DNA of 64,000 nucleotides from an uncultured Lachnospiraceae bacterium (GTDB taxonomy: Bacteria > Bacillota > Clostridia > Lachnospirales > Lachnospiraceae). Shown here piece by piece: positions 1 through 8,333 of the stretch. The notes under the pieces were generated by a model, which did not search any database, was not told the origin of the DNA, and was given only the letters and a program-made list of their open reading frames with translations. How positions within the stretch are numbered: position 1 is the first letter of the stretch; each line of letters begins with the position of its first letter. The position numbers and the translations under genes were made by a program. The stretch is taken from positions 20,650 through 84,649 of the forward strand of contig ONHF01000011.1 of NCBI GenBank assembly GCA_900317555.1, written 5' to 3'.

Positions 1-1718
1 ATCAGATCGACTTCGGTCAGAATCGGATCATTGACTTCGAGTACGGTGCAGTTGCCGCTCTTTTCCTGCAGCAGATCGCCGTCGGAGCCGATGTAAACGG
101 TCGTGTCGGTGACAACCTTCTCGCGCAGAGAGTCAATCGGCGGGTTTGTAACCTGCGCGAACAGCTGCTTGAAATAGTTGAACAGCAGCTGATGCTGCCT
201 TGACAAAACAGCAAGCGGCACATCATGCCCCATCGACAGGGTCGGTTCCACTGCATTCTTCGCCATCGGAAGGATTTCATCCTTTACGTCTTCATAGGTG
301 TAACCGAAGACCTTATAAAGCTTGTCCCGCAGCTCCTGCTCATGTGTCTCGACTCTTCTGTTCGGAATCGGCAGCTGAGACAGATGCAGCAGGTTCCGGT
401 CCAGCCATTCGCCGTAAGGCTGGCGTCTTGCGTAATATGTCTTGCACTCCTCATCCGAGATGATGCGCTTCTGCTTCGTGTCAACCAGAAGAATACGGCC
501 GGGCTCCAGTCTTGACTTCTTCACGATATGTTCCGGAGGAATATCCAGTACGCCTACCTCGGAAGAAAGAATGAGGCGCCCGTCATCGGTCACATAGTAT
601 CTGGAAGGACGCAGTCCGTTCCTGTCGAGTGTCGCGCCGACAAGGTCACCGTCGCTGAACAGAATAGCGGCCGGGCCGTCCCACGGCTCCATCATGGTCG
701 CGTAATAGTGATAGAAATCCCTGCGCTCTTCGGACATAAACTGGTTATGTTTCCAGGGCTCCGGAATCGTGACCATGACTGCCAGCGGCAGATCCATGCC
801 GTTCATGTACAGAAATTCGAGCGTATTGTCGAGAATCGCGGAATCGGAGCCGGATTTGTTGACGACAGGGAAAATTCTGTCTATGTCCTTTTCCATGTTC
901 GGGCTGTGCATGGTCTCCTCGCGGGCGAGCATGCGGTCCACATTGCCGCGGATTGTATTGATTTCGCCGTTGTGCGCGATCATACGGTAAGGGTGCGCGC
1001 GGTTCCACGACGGCGTTGTATTCGTTGAAAATCTCGAGTGGACAATCGCAATCGCAGTCTCGTACTCTTTGCTCTGCAGGTCTTCATAGAAGCGGCGGAG
1101 CTGTTTGACGAGGAACATGCCTTTATAGACGATTGTTCTCGAGGAAAGCGAGCAGATATAAGTGTCTTCGGAACTCTGTTCGAACTCGCGGCGGACAACG
1201 TAAAGTCTTCTGTCAAATTCGATGCCGCGGGGTGTCTCCTCCGGGCGTTTAATGAAGCACTGCATGATGCACGGCATGCACGCGCGCGCGGGGCCGCCCA
1301 GAATCTCCGGGTGTACCGGAACGCTGCGCCAGCCGAGCAGTTCGAGTCCTTCCTTCTGCGTGATGACTTCCAGCATGCGCATCGCGAACATGCGCTTCAT
1401 CTGGTCCTGCGGAAGAAACAGCATGCCGATGCCGTAATCGCGTTCACCGTCCAGAGTGATACCTGCGGCTGCGGCGGCTGTTTTGAAAAACTTATGGGAA
1501 ATCTGCGCAAGGATACCGACGCCGTCGCCGACCTTTCCGGTCGCGTCCTTGCCCGCGCGGTGCTCAAGCTTTTCCACGATTGTCAGCGCGTCGTCCAGCA
1601 CCTTGTGATCCGGATGCCCGTCTATATTTACGACGGTTCCGATCCCGCAGGCATCGTGCTCTGTGAGAAGAGCCTCGTAATCTTTACCGGTCCATCCGGA
1701 TCTTTTGGAATCGTTCAT
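1..1718 (-). CDS. gltB: Glutamate synthase large subunit, N-terminal part (cut by window edge)
   Basis: Glutamate synthase moves the amide of glutamine to 2-oxoglutarate, giving two glutamates. About 572 N-terminal residues are visible. The class II glutamine amidotransferase signature EHDACGIG places the nucleophile at Cys24, behind a propeptide of the length usual in this family. Further on, HSRFSTNTTPSWNRAHPYRMIAHNGEINT-type residues form the glutaminase pocket, and GLRPSRYYVTDDG is typical of gltB. I chose the ATG at 1718 because TGGAGAATAG lies just upstream; an in-frame ATG 12 bases earlier has no ribosome binding site. It lies about 110 bases downstream of glnN on the same strand, so the two probably form a GS-GOGAT operon. 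The FMN and Fe-S domains lie outside the window. Confidence 0.93.
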   Translation of the reverse strand, partial: MNDSKRSGWTGKDYEALLTEHDACGIGTVVNIDGHPDHKVLDDALTIVEKLEHRAGKDATGKVGDGVGILAQISHKFFKTAAAAAGITLDGERDYGIGMLFLPQDQMKRMFAMRMLEVITQKEGLELLGWRSVPVHPEILGGPARACMPCIMQCFIKRPEETPRGIEFDRRLYVVRREFEQSSEDTYICSLSSRTIVYKGMFLVKQLRRFYEDLQSKEYETAIAIVHSRFSTNTTPSWNRAHPYRMIAHNGEINTIRGNVDRMLAREETMHSPNMEKDIDRIFPVVNKSGSDSAILDNTLEFLYMNGMDLPLAVMVTIPEPWKHNQFMSEERRDFYHYYATMMEPWDGPAAILFSDGDLVGATLDRNGLRPSRYYVTDDGRLILSSEVGVLDIPPEHIVKKSRLEPGRILLVDTKQKRIISDEECKTYYARRQPYGEWLDRNLLHLSQLPIPNRRVETHEQELRDKLYKVFGYTYEDVKDEILPMAKNAVEPTLSMGHDVPLAVLSRQHQLLFNYFKQLFAQVTNPPIDSLREKVVTDTTVYIGSDGDLLQEKSGNCTVLEVNDPILTEVDL

Positions 1719-1742
1719 TCTATTCTCCATTGAATACCAGCC

Positions 1743-1819
1743 GGCCCCGGACAGGTGAGTGCCCGGGGCCTTCGGTGTATACAGTTAAGGAACTACGTCA
1801 AAGCCGCGAGGGTTGCGGC
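1743..1819 (-). other. Two hairpins between glnN and gltB
   Basis: The gap between the glnN stop and the gltB start contains two inverted repeats. GGCCCCGG pairs with CCGGGGCC (1743-1770, 8 bp), and GCCGC pairs with GCGGC (1803-1819). Neither is followed by a clear T-run in the minus direction. They are more likely mRNA-processing or partial-termination hairpins that tune gltB relative to glnN than full terminators. This role is inferred. Confidence 0.45.
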
Positions 1820-1826
1820 CAGGCCG

Positions 1827-3932
1827 TCATCTGAGGGAAAACAGCAGCTCTCCGTAAGTCGGATACGGCAGATACTGTTCGGGGATAATCGCTTCCGCGG
1901 CATCTACGGACGCGCGGAGCGTATCCATATCCGTAAGGATTGTGTCATGATAATATCTTGCTGTCTTCAGGGCATCGGTTTCCGCTTCCGCCTTGTGCGT
2001 ATCATCCGAAAGCTTTCCGAGTGCCTTGTCGATCTCACCTTCCGCTTCGTCGAGCGTTCCGATGATATCCGTCTCGTAGCTGACCTTGAGCTCCGGCATC
2101 AGCTGCTTCTTCTTCAGCGCTTCGTTTGTGACATCCTTCATATAGGATACGAGGCCGGAGGTGAAGTCCTTGCGGACCATTTCCTGCATCGTAAGCGATT
2201 CGATATGAATCGTCTTCACATAGTTTTCAAGGAAGATCTCATAGCGCGAACGCAGCTCTTCTTTCGTGAATACGCCGTGTTTTGTGAACAGATCCACACT
2301 CTTGTCACTGATCAGATGCGGCATTGCATCCGGAAGAGACTTGAGGTTGTAGAGTCCCCTCTTTTCCGCTTCTGCAATCCACTCGTCGGTATAACCGTTG
2401 CCGTTGAACAGGATCTTCTTGTGCTCGTCGAGGAGCTTTTTTAACAGCTTCTTGACTTCCTCGTCCCGGCTTTCTTCCGGAACATCCTTGAGCGCGTCGT
2501 AGATTCTTGAAAGGTACTCGGCAACTGCCGTGTTCAGCACCATGTTGGGGTCTGCTACGGAAAGCGAGGAGCCCGGCATACGGAACTCGAATTTGTTGCC
2601 TGTGAAAGCAAACGGTGATGTTCTGTTGCGGTCTGTTGTATCTTTTGTGATATGCGGCAGAACTTCCGCAAGACCCATCGAGGTCTTTCCTGCGGAAACA
2701 AAAGCTGTGCCTTCGTCAATCGACTTTAATACCTTCGCGAGCTCGTCGCCGACAAAGATCGAGATGACAGCCGGCGGAGCTTCGTTCGCGCCAAGGCGGT
2801 GGTCATTGCCGGCTGTTGCGACCGATACACGGAGCAGATCCGCGTACTCGTCTACAGCGGCGATCGTCGACATCAGGAAGACCAGGAACTGAATATTCTG
2901 GTCCGGTGTCTTGCCGGGGTCCAGAAGGTTCACGCCGGTGTTGGTAATGATCGACCAGTTGTTGTGCTTGCCGGAGCCGTTGACGCCTTCAAACGGCTTC
3001 TCATGCAGAAGGCAGGCATAGCCGTGTTTGTCGGCAACCTTCTTCATCATCTCCATGGTCAGCTGGTTGTGGTCAACGGCGATGTTCGCGGTTTCGAAAA
3101 CCGGAGCCAGCTCGTGCTGGGAGGGAGCGACTTCGTTGTGTTTTGTTTTGGCGGGAACACCCAGCTTCCAGAGCTCCTGATCCAGATCATGCATGAACTC
3201 GGAAACCTTCGGCTTGAGAACGCCGAAATAATGATCCTCCATCTCCTGTCCCTTCGGAGCGGGAGCGCCGATCAGTGTGCGGCCGGTCATCAGAAGATCT
3301 TTTCTCTTCAGATACATTTCCTTGTCGATCAGGAAATATTCCTGCTCGGAGCCGACGGTTGTATCGACATGGGTGACTTCCGTATTGCCGAGAAGGTGCA
3401 GTACCTTCACGGCTTCTTTGGAGAGTGCTTCCATCGAACGCAGAAGCGGCGTCTTCTTGTCGAGTGCTTCACCGCCGTAAGAAGCGAAAGCAGTCGGGAT
3501 ATACAGAGTGCCGTCTTTAATAAATGCCGGAGAAGAAGGGTCCCACGCGGTATAACCTCTTGCTTCAAAGGTCGCGCGAAGGCCGCCGCTGGGGAATGAG
3601 GAAGCGTCCGGTTCGCCCTTGACCAGTTCCTTGCCGGAGAAATCCATGATCACGGAACCGTCTGCCTGCGGATTGATGAAGCTGTCGTGCTTCTCGGCGG
3701 TCAGACCCGTCATCGGCTGGAACCAGTGTGTAAAGTGCGTGGCGCCGTGCTCGAGTGCCCAGTTCTTCATAACCGCGGCAACCGTGTTGGCGACATCCAG
3801 CTGCAGGTGCGTGCCGTTCGTAGCACATGCGTGAACTGCCTTATAAATGTCCTTGGGAAGCCGTTCCTTCATGACCTTGTCATTGAAAACAAGACTTCCG
3901 TACATTTCCGGTACAGAATTGATATTTTCCAT
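1827..3932 (-). CDS. glnN: Glutamine synthetase type III
   Basis: Type III glutamine synthetase (GSIII) makes glutamine from glutamate, ammonia and ATP in the cytoplasm. At about 701 residues it matches GSIII rather than the ~450-residue GSI. Supporting motifs are GSEQEYFLID in the catalytic core, NEVAPSQHELAP, GVNGSGKHNNWSI and GNDHRLGANEAPPA, followed by the long C-terminal extension typical of GSIII. The start is the ATG preceded by GCAGGAGGAGCTT; an in-frame TTG 15 bases upstream lies inside that ribosome binding site. The gene is divergent from asnB and upstream of gltB. Its leader contains a terminator-like hairpin, which suggests attenuation control. Confidence 0.95.
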   Translation of the reverse strand: MENINSVPEMYGSLVFNDKVMKERLPKDIYKAVHACATNGTHLQLDVANTVAAVMKNWALEHGATHFTHWFQPMTGLTAEKHDSFINPQADGSVIMDFSGKELVKGEPDASSFPSGGLRATFEARGYTAWDPSSPAFIKDGTLYIPTAFASYGGEALDKKTPLLRSMEALSKEAVKVLHLLGNTEVTHVDTTVGSEQEYFLIDKEMYLKRKDLLMTGRTLIGAPAPKGQEMEDHYFGVLKPKVSEFMHDLDQELWKLGVPAKTKHNEVAPSQHELAPVFETANIAVDHNQLTMEMMKKVADKHGYACLLHEKPFEGVNGSGKHNNWSIITNTGVNLLDPGKTPDQNIQFLVFLMSTIAAVDEYADLLRVSVATAGNDHRLGANEAPPAVISIFVGDELAKVLKSIDEGTAFVSAGKTSMGLAEVLPHITKDTTDRNRTSPFAFTGNKFEFRMPGSSLSVADPNMVLNTAVAEYLSRIYDALKDVPEESRDEEVKKLLKKLLDEHKKILFNGNGYTDEWIAEAEKRGLYNLKSLPDAMPHLISDKSVDLFTKHGVFTKEELRSRYEIFLENYVKTIHIESLTMQEMVRKDFTSGLVSYMKDVTNEALKKKQLMPELKVSYETDIIGTLDEAEGEIDKALGKLSDDTHKAEAETDALKTARYYHDTILTDMDTLRASVDAAEAIIPEQYLPYPTYGELLFSLR

Positions 3933-3949
3933 AAGCTCCTCCTGCAAAA

Positions 3950-4000
3950 AACGAAAAAGCGCCCCGGGAGACCGCCCGTATGAGCTGTCTCCCGAAGCGC
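3950..4000 (-). terminator. Terminator-like hairpin in the glnN leader (putative attenuator)
   Basis: In the minus direction, GCGC..CGGGAGAC-type arms (3959-3972 with 3987-4000; a 2-nt internal bulge) form a stem followed by TTTTTCGTTTTTT. This is a textbook intrinsic terminator, but it lies between the predicted glnN promoter and the glnN ribosome binding site. It therefore most likely works as an attenuator. ANTAR-type antiterminators control nitrogen genes in some Clostridia. I could not identify the paired hexaloop hairpins that would support that here. Confidence 0.65.
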
Positions 4001-4018
4001 CTTTGCTTCATGCAACTG

Positions 4019-4047
4019 GTTTTATCACATGGTTCCCTGCCTGTCAA
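4019..4047 (-). promoter_or_regulatory. glnN promoter
   Basis: TTGACA (complement of 4042-4047), a 17-base spacer and TAAAAC (complement of 4019-4024) form a near-consensus sigma-A promoter. It points at glnN and would start transcripts near 4012, just before the attenuator hairpin. Confidence 0.6.
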
Positions 4048-4052
4048 GACTT

Positions 4053-4062
4053 TTGTATACAA
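4053..4062. promoter_or_regulatory. Palindrome between the divergent glnN and asnB promoters
   Basis: The perfect palindrome TTGTATACAA sits 5 bases from the glnN -35 and 13 bases from the asnB -35. A regulator bound here could act on both genes. No candidate regulator is encoded nearby, so the role is inferred from position. Confidence 0.35.
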
Positions 4063-4075
4063 TAATGCAATAGGC

Positions 4076-4104
4076 TTGACAAGTCGCCGGGAGAGCGTCA
4101 TAAT
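4076..4104 (+). promoter_or_regulatory. asnB promoter
   Basis: TTGACA (4076-4081), a 17-base spacer and CATAAT (4099-4104) form a strong sigma-A promoter. The predicted start near 4111 gives asnB a leader of about 175 bases that includes a long hairpin. Confidence 0.65.
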
Positions 4105-4120
4105 GCCTTCCATAAAGCAA

Positions 4121-4219
4121 GTACATACAAACGCGGCAGAGACGTCGCTTTCCACCCTGCGGGCAGCATTCACGCGGCCCCTTCGGCGGATGCGGCTCTC
4201 TGCCGCGTTTTATTTGTAC
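4121..4219 (+). ncRNA. Structured asnB leader ending in a terminator-like stem
   Basis: A perfect 14-bp stem pairs AAACGCGGCAGAGA (4129-4142) with TCTCTGCCGCGTTT (4197-4210), followed by TATTTG. An outer 5-bp helix, GTACA with TGTAC, closes it. The 54-base interior is GC-rich and can form smaller hairpins, such as around CTGCGGGCAG. The element begins about 10 bases after the predicted transcription start and ends about 65 bases before asnB. It is therefore a candidate attenuator, riboswitch or antitermination target. I do not recognise it as a known riboswitch class, and it has no T-box sequence. Confidence 0.5.
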
Positions 4220-4285
4220 ATTAATTTAAGAAAGCACCAAGTACATTGTCCGCCGGAGCGCCGGCCGGATGAGGAGGAGGATTCC

Positions 4286-5869
4286 ATGTGCAGCATTCTA
4301 GGCTACTGCGGCAAGCCTGCATCATATGAAGCGATGCAGGCGATGCTCGCCAAGACAATTTCCAGAGGACCGGATATGTCCCGGATCGTGAAAACCGGGG
4401 ACGGGTATCTGGGATTCAACCGCCTCTCGATCATGGGACTGACCGAGGCGGGCATGCAGCCCTTTGAATATAATGGAAATTACTGCGTATGCAACGGTGA
4501 AATCTACGGCTTCCGCCCGATCCGGGAATACCTCTGCGGCAAGGGTTATACCTTCCGTTCCGAATCCGACTGCGAAATTCTGCTTCCTCTTTACGAGGAA
4601 CTCGGTGTTTCCATGTTCCGGATGCTGGATGCGGAATTTGCGCTGATCATCTATGACGGCAGCACCGGAGAATATATTGCCGCGAGAGATCCGATCGGCA
4701 TTCGTCCTTTATATTACGGATATGACGCGGAAGGGAGCATCGTTTTTGCCTCCGAGCCGAAGAACCTCGTCGGTACCTGCGCGAAGATTTTCCCGTTCCC
4801 TCCCGGATGCTATTACGCGGGCGGCGAGTTCCATACGTATAAAGATCCTTCGAAAGTCGACCGGTATCTGGACGACGATCTTCCGGAAATCTGCAAAAAC
4901 ATTCACGACAAGCTTCTGTGCGGTATTAAAAAGCGTCTGGACGCCGATGCGCCGGTCGGTTATCTGCTCTCCGGCGGTCTTGATTCTTCGCTTGTGTGCG
5001 GAGCTGCCGCCAGGCTCATGAAGAAGCCGATCGAGACTTTCTCGATCGGTATGGACATCGACGCTATTGATCTGAAATACGCGCGCGAAGTTGCTTCTTA
5101 TATCGGTTCCAACCACCATGAAGTCATCATCACAAGAGACGATGTCATAAACGCGCTGGAGCCTGTTATTGCGGCTCTCGGCACTTTTGATATCACGACG
5201 GTTCGCGCCTCAATCGGCATGTATCTTGTCTGCAAATGGATTCATGAAAATACGAACATCCGTGTCATCCTGACCGGCGAAATTTCCGATGAACTCTTCG
5301 GTTATAAATATACGGATTTTGCTCCATCCCCCGACGCTTTCCAGAAGGAAGCCGAAAAGCGCATTCGTGAAATCAACGTATACGATGTGCTGCGGGCAGA
5401 CCGCTGTATTTCCGTAAATTCACTCGAAGCGCGCGTACCGTTCGGCGATCTGGATTTTGTCGATTATGTGATGCATGTAAACCCGGAAAAGAAGATGAAC
5501 ACCTACGGCATCGGCAAATATCTTCTCCGGCACGCGTTCGAGGAAGACGAGCTTATACCGAGAAACATTCTGATGCGTGAAAAGGCGGCTTTCTCCGATG
5601 CGGTCGGACACTCTCTGCGCAATGATCTGATCGAATACGCGGAATCACTCTACACGGATGAGGAATATGAGAAGCGCCGCAAGCTGTATCCGCATGCGAT
5701 GCCGTTTACAAAAGAATCGCTGCTCTACCGCGAAATTTTCGAAAAATATTATCCGGGACAGGGACAGATGATCCCGGCGTTCTGGATGCCGAACAAGAGC
5801 TGGAAGGGCTGCGATGTCAATGATCCTTCCGCCCGCGTTCTTTCCAATTACGGAGCTTCCGGAGAGTAA
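4286..5869 (+). CDS. asnB: Asparagine synthetase, glutamine-hydrolysing
   Basis: The enzyme makes asparagine from aspartate, glutamine and ATP. The protein has 527 residues, normal for AsnB. It begins MCSILGYCG, so Cys2 becomes the N-terminal glutaminase nucleophile after Met removal; this fixes the start and rules out the upstream in-frame extension. The ATG follows GAGGAGGAGG. The synthetase domain carries the ATP-pyrophosphatase loop SGGLDSS at residues 229-235 and later ILTGEISDELFGYKY. It is divergent from glnN, so glutamine production and use share one regulatory region. Confidence 0.95.
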   Translation: MCSILGYCGKPASYEAMQAMLAKTISRGPDMSRIVKTGDGYLGFNRLSIMGLTEAGMQPFEYNGNYCVCNGEIYGFRPIREYLCGKGYTFRSESDCEILLPLYEELGVSMFRMLDAEFALIIYDGSTGEYIAARDPIGIRPLYYGYDAEGSIVFASEPKNLVGTCAKIFPFPPGCYYAGGEFHTYKDPSKVDRYLDDDLPEICKNIHDKLLCGIKKRLDADAPVGYLLSGGLDSSLVCGAAARLMKKPIETFSIGMDIDAIDLKYAREVASYIGSNHHEVIITRDDVINALEPVIAALGTFDITTVRASIGMYLVCKWIHENTNIRVILTGEISDELFGYKYTDFAPSPDAFQKEAEKRIREINVYDVLRADRCISVNSLEARVPFGDLDFVDYVMHVNPEKKMNTYGIGKYLLRHAFEEDELIPRNILMREKAAFSDAVGHSLRNDLIEYAESLYTDEEYEKRRKLYPHAMPFTKESLLYREIFEKYYPGQGQMIPAFWMPNKSWKGCDVNDPSARVLSNYGASGE

Positions 5870-5912
5870 ACTGCCTGACGGGTCAATACAATAAGAAGCA
5901 GCCTTTCCGGTC

Positions 5913-5992
5913 TGCATGAAAAATTGAAGACAAATCTGCAGACTGCCCTCGCAGTGCATAGATTTTCCGTTTTCTATGCACTGCGGGGGCAG
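5913..5992 (+). repeat. Palindromic repeat element, copy 1 (after asnB)
   Basis: This 3' region begins TGCATGAAAAATTGAAGAC and continues AAATC. It is followed by a 20-bp stem: the arm at 5943-5962 pairs with 5973-5992 around a 10-base loop, with one G-U-type difference. The left flank and the TGCATAGA/TCTATGCA core are shared with the element at 52257-52367, read on the minus strand. There is no T-run, so it is not a typical terminator. See copy 2. Confidence 0.6.
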
Positions 5993-6052
5993 GCGCTTGA
6001 AATATCGTAAACATTATGTAAACTGCGACAGATTTCGCATATTGCATTGTAA

Positions 6053-6829
6053 TTACTGCATGCTGTAGGTTACCGTGACATCGGCGTCGATACTCATCTG
6101 GCCGGGCTCCATCTGCATACTGTCGGCAGAGTTCATGGATTCCATAGCCATTGTTTTGCCGCTGACGGTAGGGTCGTACTGCGCAGAGGTATCCTGATAG
6201 CCTTCCACGAGAACAGACGGCTCTCCAAGCGTTTTTCCGGCAGCTTCCGCGAGAACCTGTGCCTTCGCCCGCGCGGCGCTGACAGCCGCCTGCAACGCTT
6301 CCTGATATTTCTCATCATAGGAACTGCAGGTATAAGTCACGTTGTTTACATTGTTGGCGCCGGCAGCGACCGCCTCTGTAATAAGCTTTCCGGTATCCGC
6401 GATCTTCCTGTCGGAAACCGTAAGTGTTGTCGTCACCTGGTAGGACGTGATTTTATTCGAATTGTAATCGTACTGCGGGTAGATGTCGTAGCCGCTGGTC
6501 TGCAGGCTCTTTTCCTCTACGCCAAGATCTTTCAGCTTCTCTTTCACTTTGTTGACCGATTCGGTATTCTTCTTCTGCGCTTTTTCCGCGGTGCTTTCAT
6601 TCGTGGTGATGCCAAGGGAAATCGCCGCCATATCCGGTGTTTCCTTTACCGAGCCCTTCGCAGTCACCGTGACGGTATTGCCGGATACCTGTGCTTGCGC
6701 CGAAGACACTGCCTGCGTCGTGATGGCAGCTGCTGATTCCTTCGCCTGCCCTGCCGTCTCCGCGCAGCCTGTCACCGCGAGTGCTGCTGCCGCCAGTATT
6801 GCTGTTACAATTCCTCTTTTCTTCATCAT
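6053..6829 (-). CDS. SIMPL-domain lipoprotein (DUF541 / YggE-like)
   Basis: The 258-residue protein has a lipoprotein signal ending in VTGCAE, so it is probably anchored outside the membrane. The mature part reads VTVTAKGSVKETPDMAAISLG and later VSAARAKAQVLAEAAGKTLGE, which are signatures of SIMPL (DUF541) proteins. SIMPL proteins are linked to oxidative and envelope stress, but their biochemistry is poorly known. A GGGAGAAAG ribosome binding site precedes the start. The gene follows the anti-sigma-like gene by 23 bases on the same strand, so it is probably in the sigma-factor operon and may be a target or sensor of that system. Confidence 0.85.
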   Translation of the reverse strand: MMKKRGIVTAILAAAALAVTGCAETAGQAKESAAAITTQAVSSAQAQVSGNTVTVTAKGSVKETPDMAAISLGITTNESTAEKAQKKNTESVNKVKEKLKDLGVEEKSLQTSGYDIYPQYDYNSNKITSYQVTTTLTVSDRKIADTGKLITEAVAAGANNVNNVTYTCSSYDEKYQEALQAAVSAARAKAQVLAEAAGKTLGEPSVLVEGYQDTSAQYDPTVSGKTMAMESMNSADSMQMEPGQMSIDADVTVTYSMQ

Positions 6830-6852
6830 GGTCTTTCTCCCTTCTGTATCTG

Positions 6853-7776
6853 TTATTCTGCTTTTGTAATGGACAGCGTATCCCAGAAAGCGCCGTCGGA
6901 CAAAATATCCTGATACGTTATGCTGTTGTCCTGCTTCTTTCCGTTTTCATCGGTTTCACTGATATCCTGCACATAAATCACGATATCTTTGAGTGCATCA
7001 CTGCCCGCGGTCACCGTAAAGCTTTCCGCTTTATCGGTAAGAGACGGCGCGGCGATCCGCGCCTGATATGTCTTCTCTCCCGCTGAGAAGTCATAGGTTC
7101 TTTCTTCCTGCGCTGCCGCGGTAGCATCTGCCGTCTGTCCCGCTTCCCCGCTTCCGGCCGTGACACGCACCTCATACGAACCTGTGTGGCCATTCGGCAG
7201 AAGAAGCCCGCTCACGTGAAATGTAACCGTATCCGGAGCGGCCGCCCCGGCCACGGCGCTGTCCTGCGCGCTGTTGTCTTTCCCGGAAGAAACCGTTCCC
7301 TCGAAGGAAGATGCGACAAGATACGCAGGACGCATCCCATTCTGATCTTCCGCAGAGCGGATTTCATAAGACTGCAATGCGGCTGCGGATTCCAGCGCTC
7401 CATCGTACGCCCCGGCAGACGCCGCGGCAGGTTCCTGCGCTTTGTCCGCGCTCTTTTTCATCGCGGCATCACCGGCAGCATCAGCGCCGTATAATGCAGG
7501 CGCCTCCTCCGCGGCTGCCGGCGCAGTACCCGATGCAACTTCAGAAGGTCTTGAAAAGCCTCCGGTGAACCGGAAGACGATCATGCCGGTCAGCGCTGCT
7601 GCAGAAAGTGTGACCAGCATGGTCACTGTTTTGCGCCTGTTAGTTGTTTTACCGTGATTTCGGAGGGTCATCTGCTGTGCGGACGACCTCTGCCGGAAGC
7701 GGGCGGTCTCTTCGATCAGGTCGTCATCAATCTCACCGACGGCATCCAAAAGGCGCCCTGCGCCCTCCTGTTTCAT
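6853..7776 (-). CDS. Membrane protein, probable anti-sigma factor
   Basis: About 50 cytoplasmic residues (including LIEETARFRQRSSAQQ) are followed by one membrane segment (TVTMLVTLSAAALTGMIVF). A roughly 230-residue Ala-rich extracellular domain follows. The ATG overlaps the stop of the upstream ECF sigma factor by 4 bases (ATGA), a standard sigma/anti-sigma arrangement. No zinc-finger HxxxCxxC motif is visible, so the anti-sigma role rests on topology and coupling. The extracellular part (ending near LSITKAE) is not a domain I recognise. Confidence 0.65.
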   Translation of the reverse strand: MKQEGAGRLLDAVGEIDDDLIEETARFRQRSSAQQMTLRNHGKTTNRRKTVTMLVTLSAAALTGMIVFRFTGGFSRPSEVASGTAPAAAEEAPALYGADAAGDAAMKKSADKAQEPAAASAGAYDGALESAAALQSYEIRSAEDQNGMRPAYLVASSFEGTVSSGKDNSAQDSAVAGAAAPDTVTFHVSGLLLPNGHTGSYEVRVTAGSGEAGQTADATAAAQEERTYDFSAGEKTYQARIAAPSLTDKAESFTVTAGSDALKDIVIYVQDISETDENGKKQDNSITYQDILSDGAFWDTLSITKAE

Positions 7777-8333
7777 ATCACAAACCCCTCCTTTTCCAGA
7801 TAATCTTTCAATCCTTTCCTCGTTCTGGAAAGAATACTGCGGACGCTCCCTTCCGGGATTCCCGCTTTATCAGCGATGTCCGCACAGCAATCGAGAAAGA
7901 AATACCGGCTGATGAAAATCTGCCGTTTCTGCTGATCGAGGCTCCGCAGATAAACGGATATCGCTTCGCCCAGCGCTGCCGCGCCAAGCCGTGTTTCGGC
8001 GGGGTCCTGCGTTCCGACGCACTCCGCAAGCTCATCGAGAGAGGCTTCGTAAGTACTGCCCTCTCGTTTTGCGGTATGCAGTTTTCTGTACATATCAATC
8101 GCAAGATTTCTCGTGATCCTGCCAAGATAAGCCGCAAGGCTCTGCGGCCGGTCCGAGGGCATGGAATTCCATGCGCGCAGATAAGTGTCATTCACACACT
8201 CCTCTTCGTCCTGCCGGTTCGAAAGAACATTGGCGGCAATCACCGCAAGGTACCTGCCGTACTGGTCCTGCGTCTGCCTGATCGCGGCTTCATCCCGCGC
8301 CCAGTACAGATTCACGATCTGTTCATCATTCAT
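7773..8333 (-). CDS. ECF-type RNA polymerase sigma factor
   Basis: The 186-residue protein has region 2 (QDEEECVNDTYLRAWNSMP, then AYLGRITRNLAIDMYRK) and region 4 with a helix-turn-helix (CADIADKAGIPEGSVRSILSRTRKGL). This is the normal two-region layout of an ECF sigma factor. It is the first gene of an operon with the anti-sigma-like membrane protein and the SIMPL lipoprotein. It is divergent from the SLC13-type permease. I could not define an ECF-type promoter upstream by eye, so autoregulation is not shown. Confidence 0.88.
   Translation of the reverse strand: MNDEQIVNLYWARDEAAIRQTQDQYGRYLAVIAANVLSNRQDEEECVNDTYLRAWNSMPSDRPQSLAAYLGRITRNLAIDMYRKLHTAKREGSTYEASLDELAECVGTQDPAETRLGAAALGEAISVYLRSLDQQKRQIFISRYFFLDCCADIADKAGIPEGSVRSILSRTRKGLKDYLEKEGFVI

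Noticed and set aside
3950-4000. ANTAR-type antitermination target in the glnN leader
   Set aside because: I looked for two consecutive hairpins with hexanucleotide loops (A at 1, G at 4) and could not establish them. The attenuator call is kept, the mechanism is not.
3980-4285. N-terminal extension of asnB by about 100 codons
   Set aside because: AsnB must start MC for an N-terminal Cys nucleophile, and the ATG at 4286 has a strong ribosome binding site. The extension overlaps promoter and leader structures.
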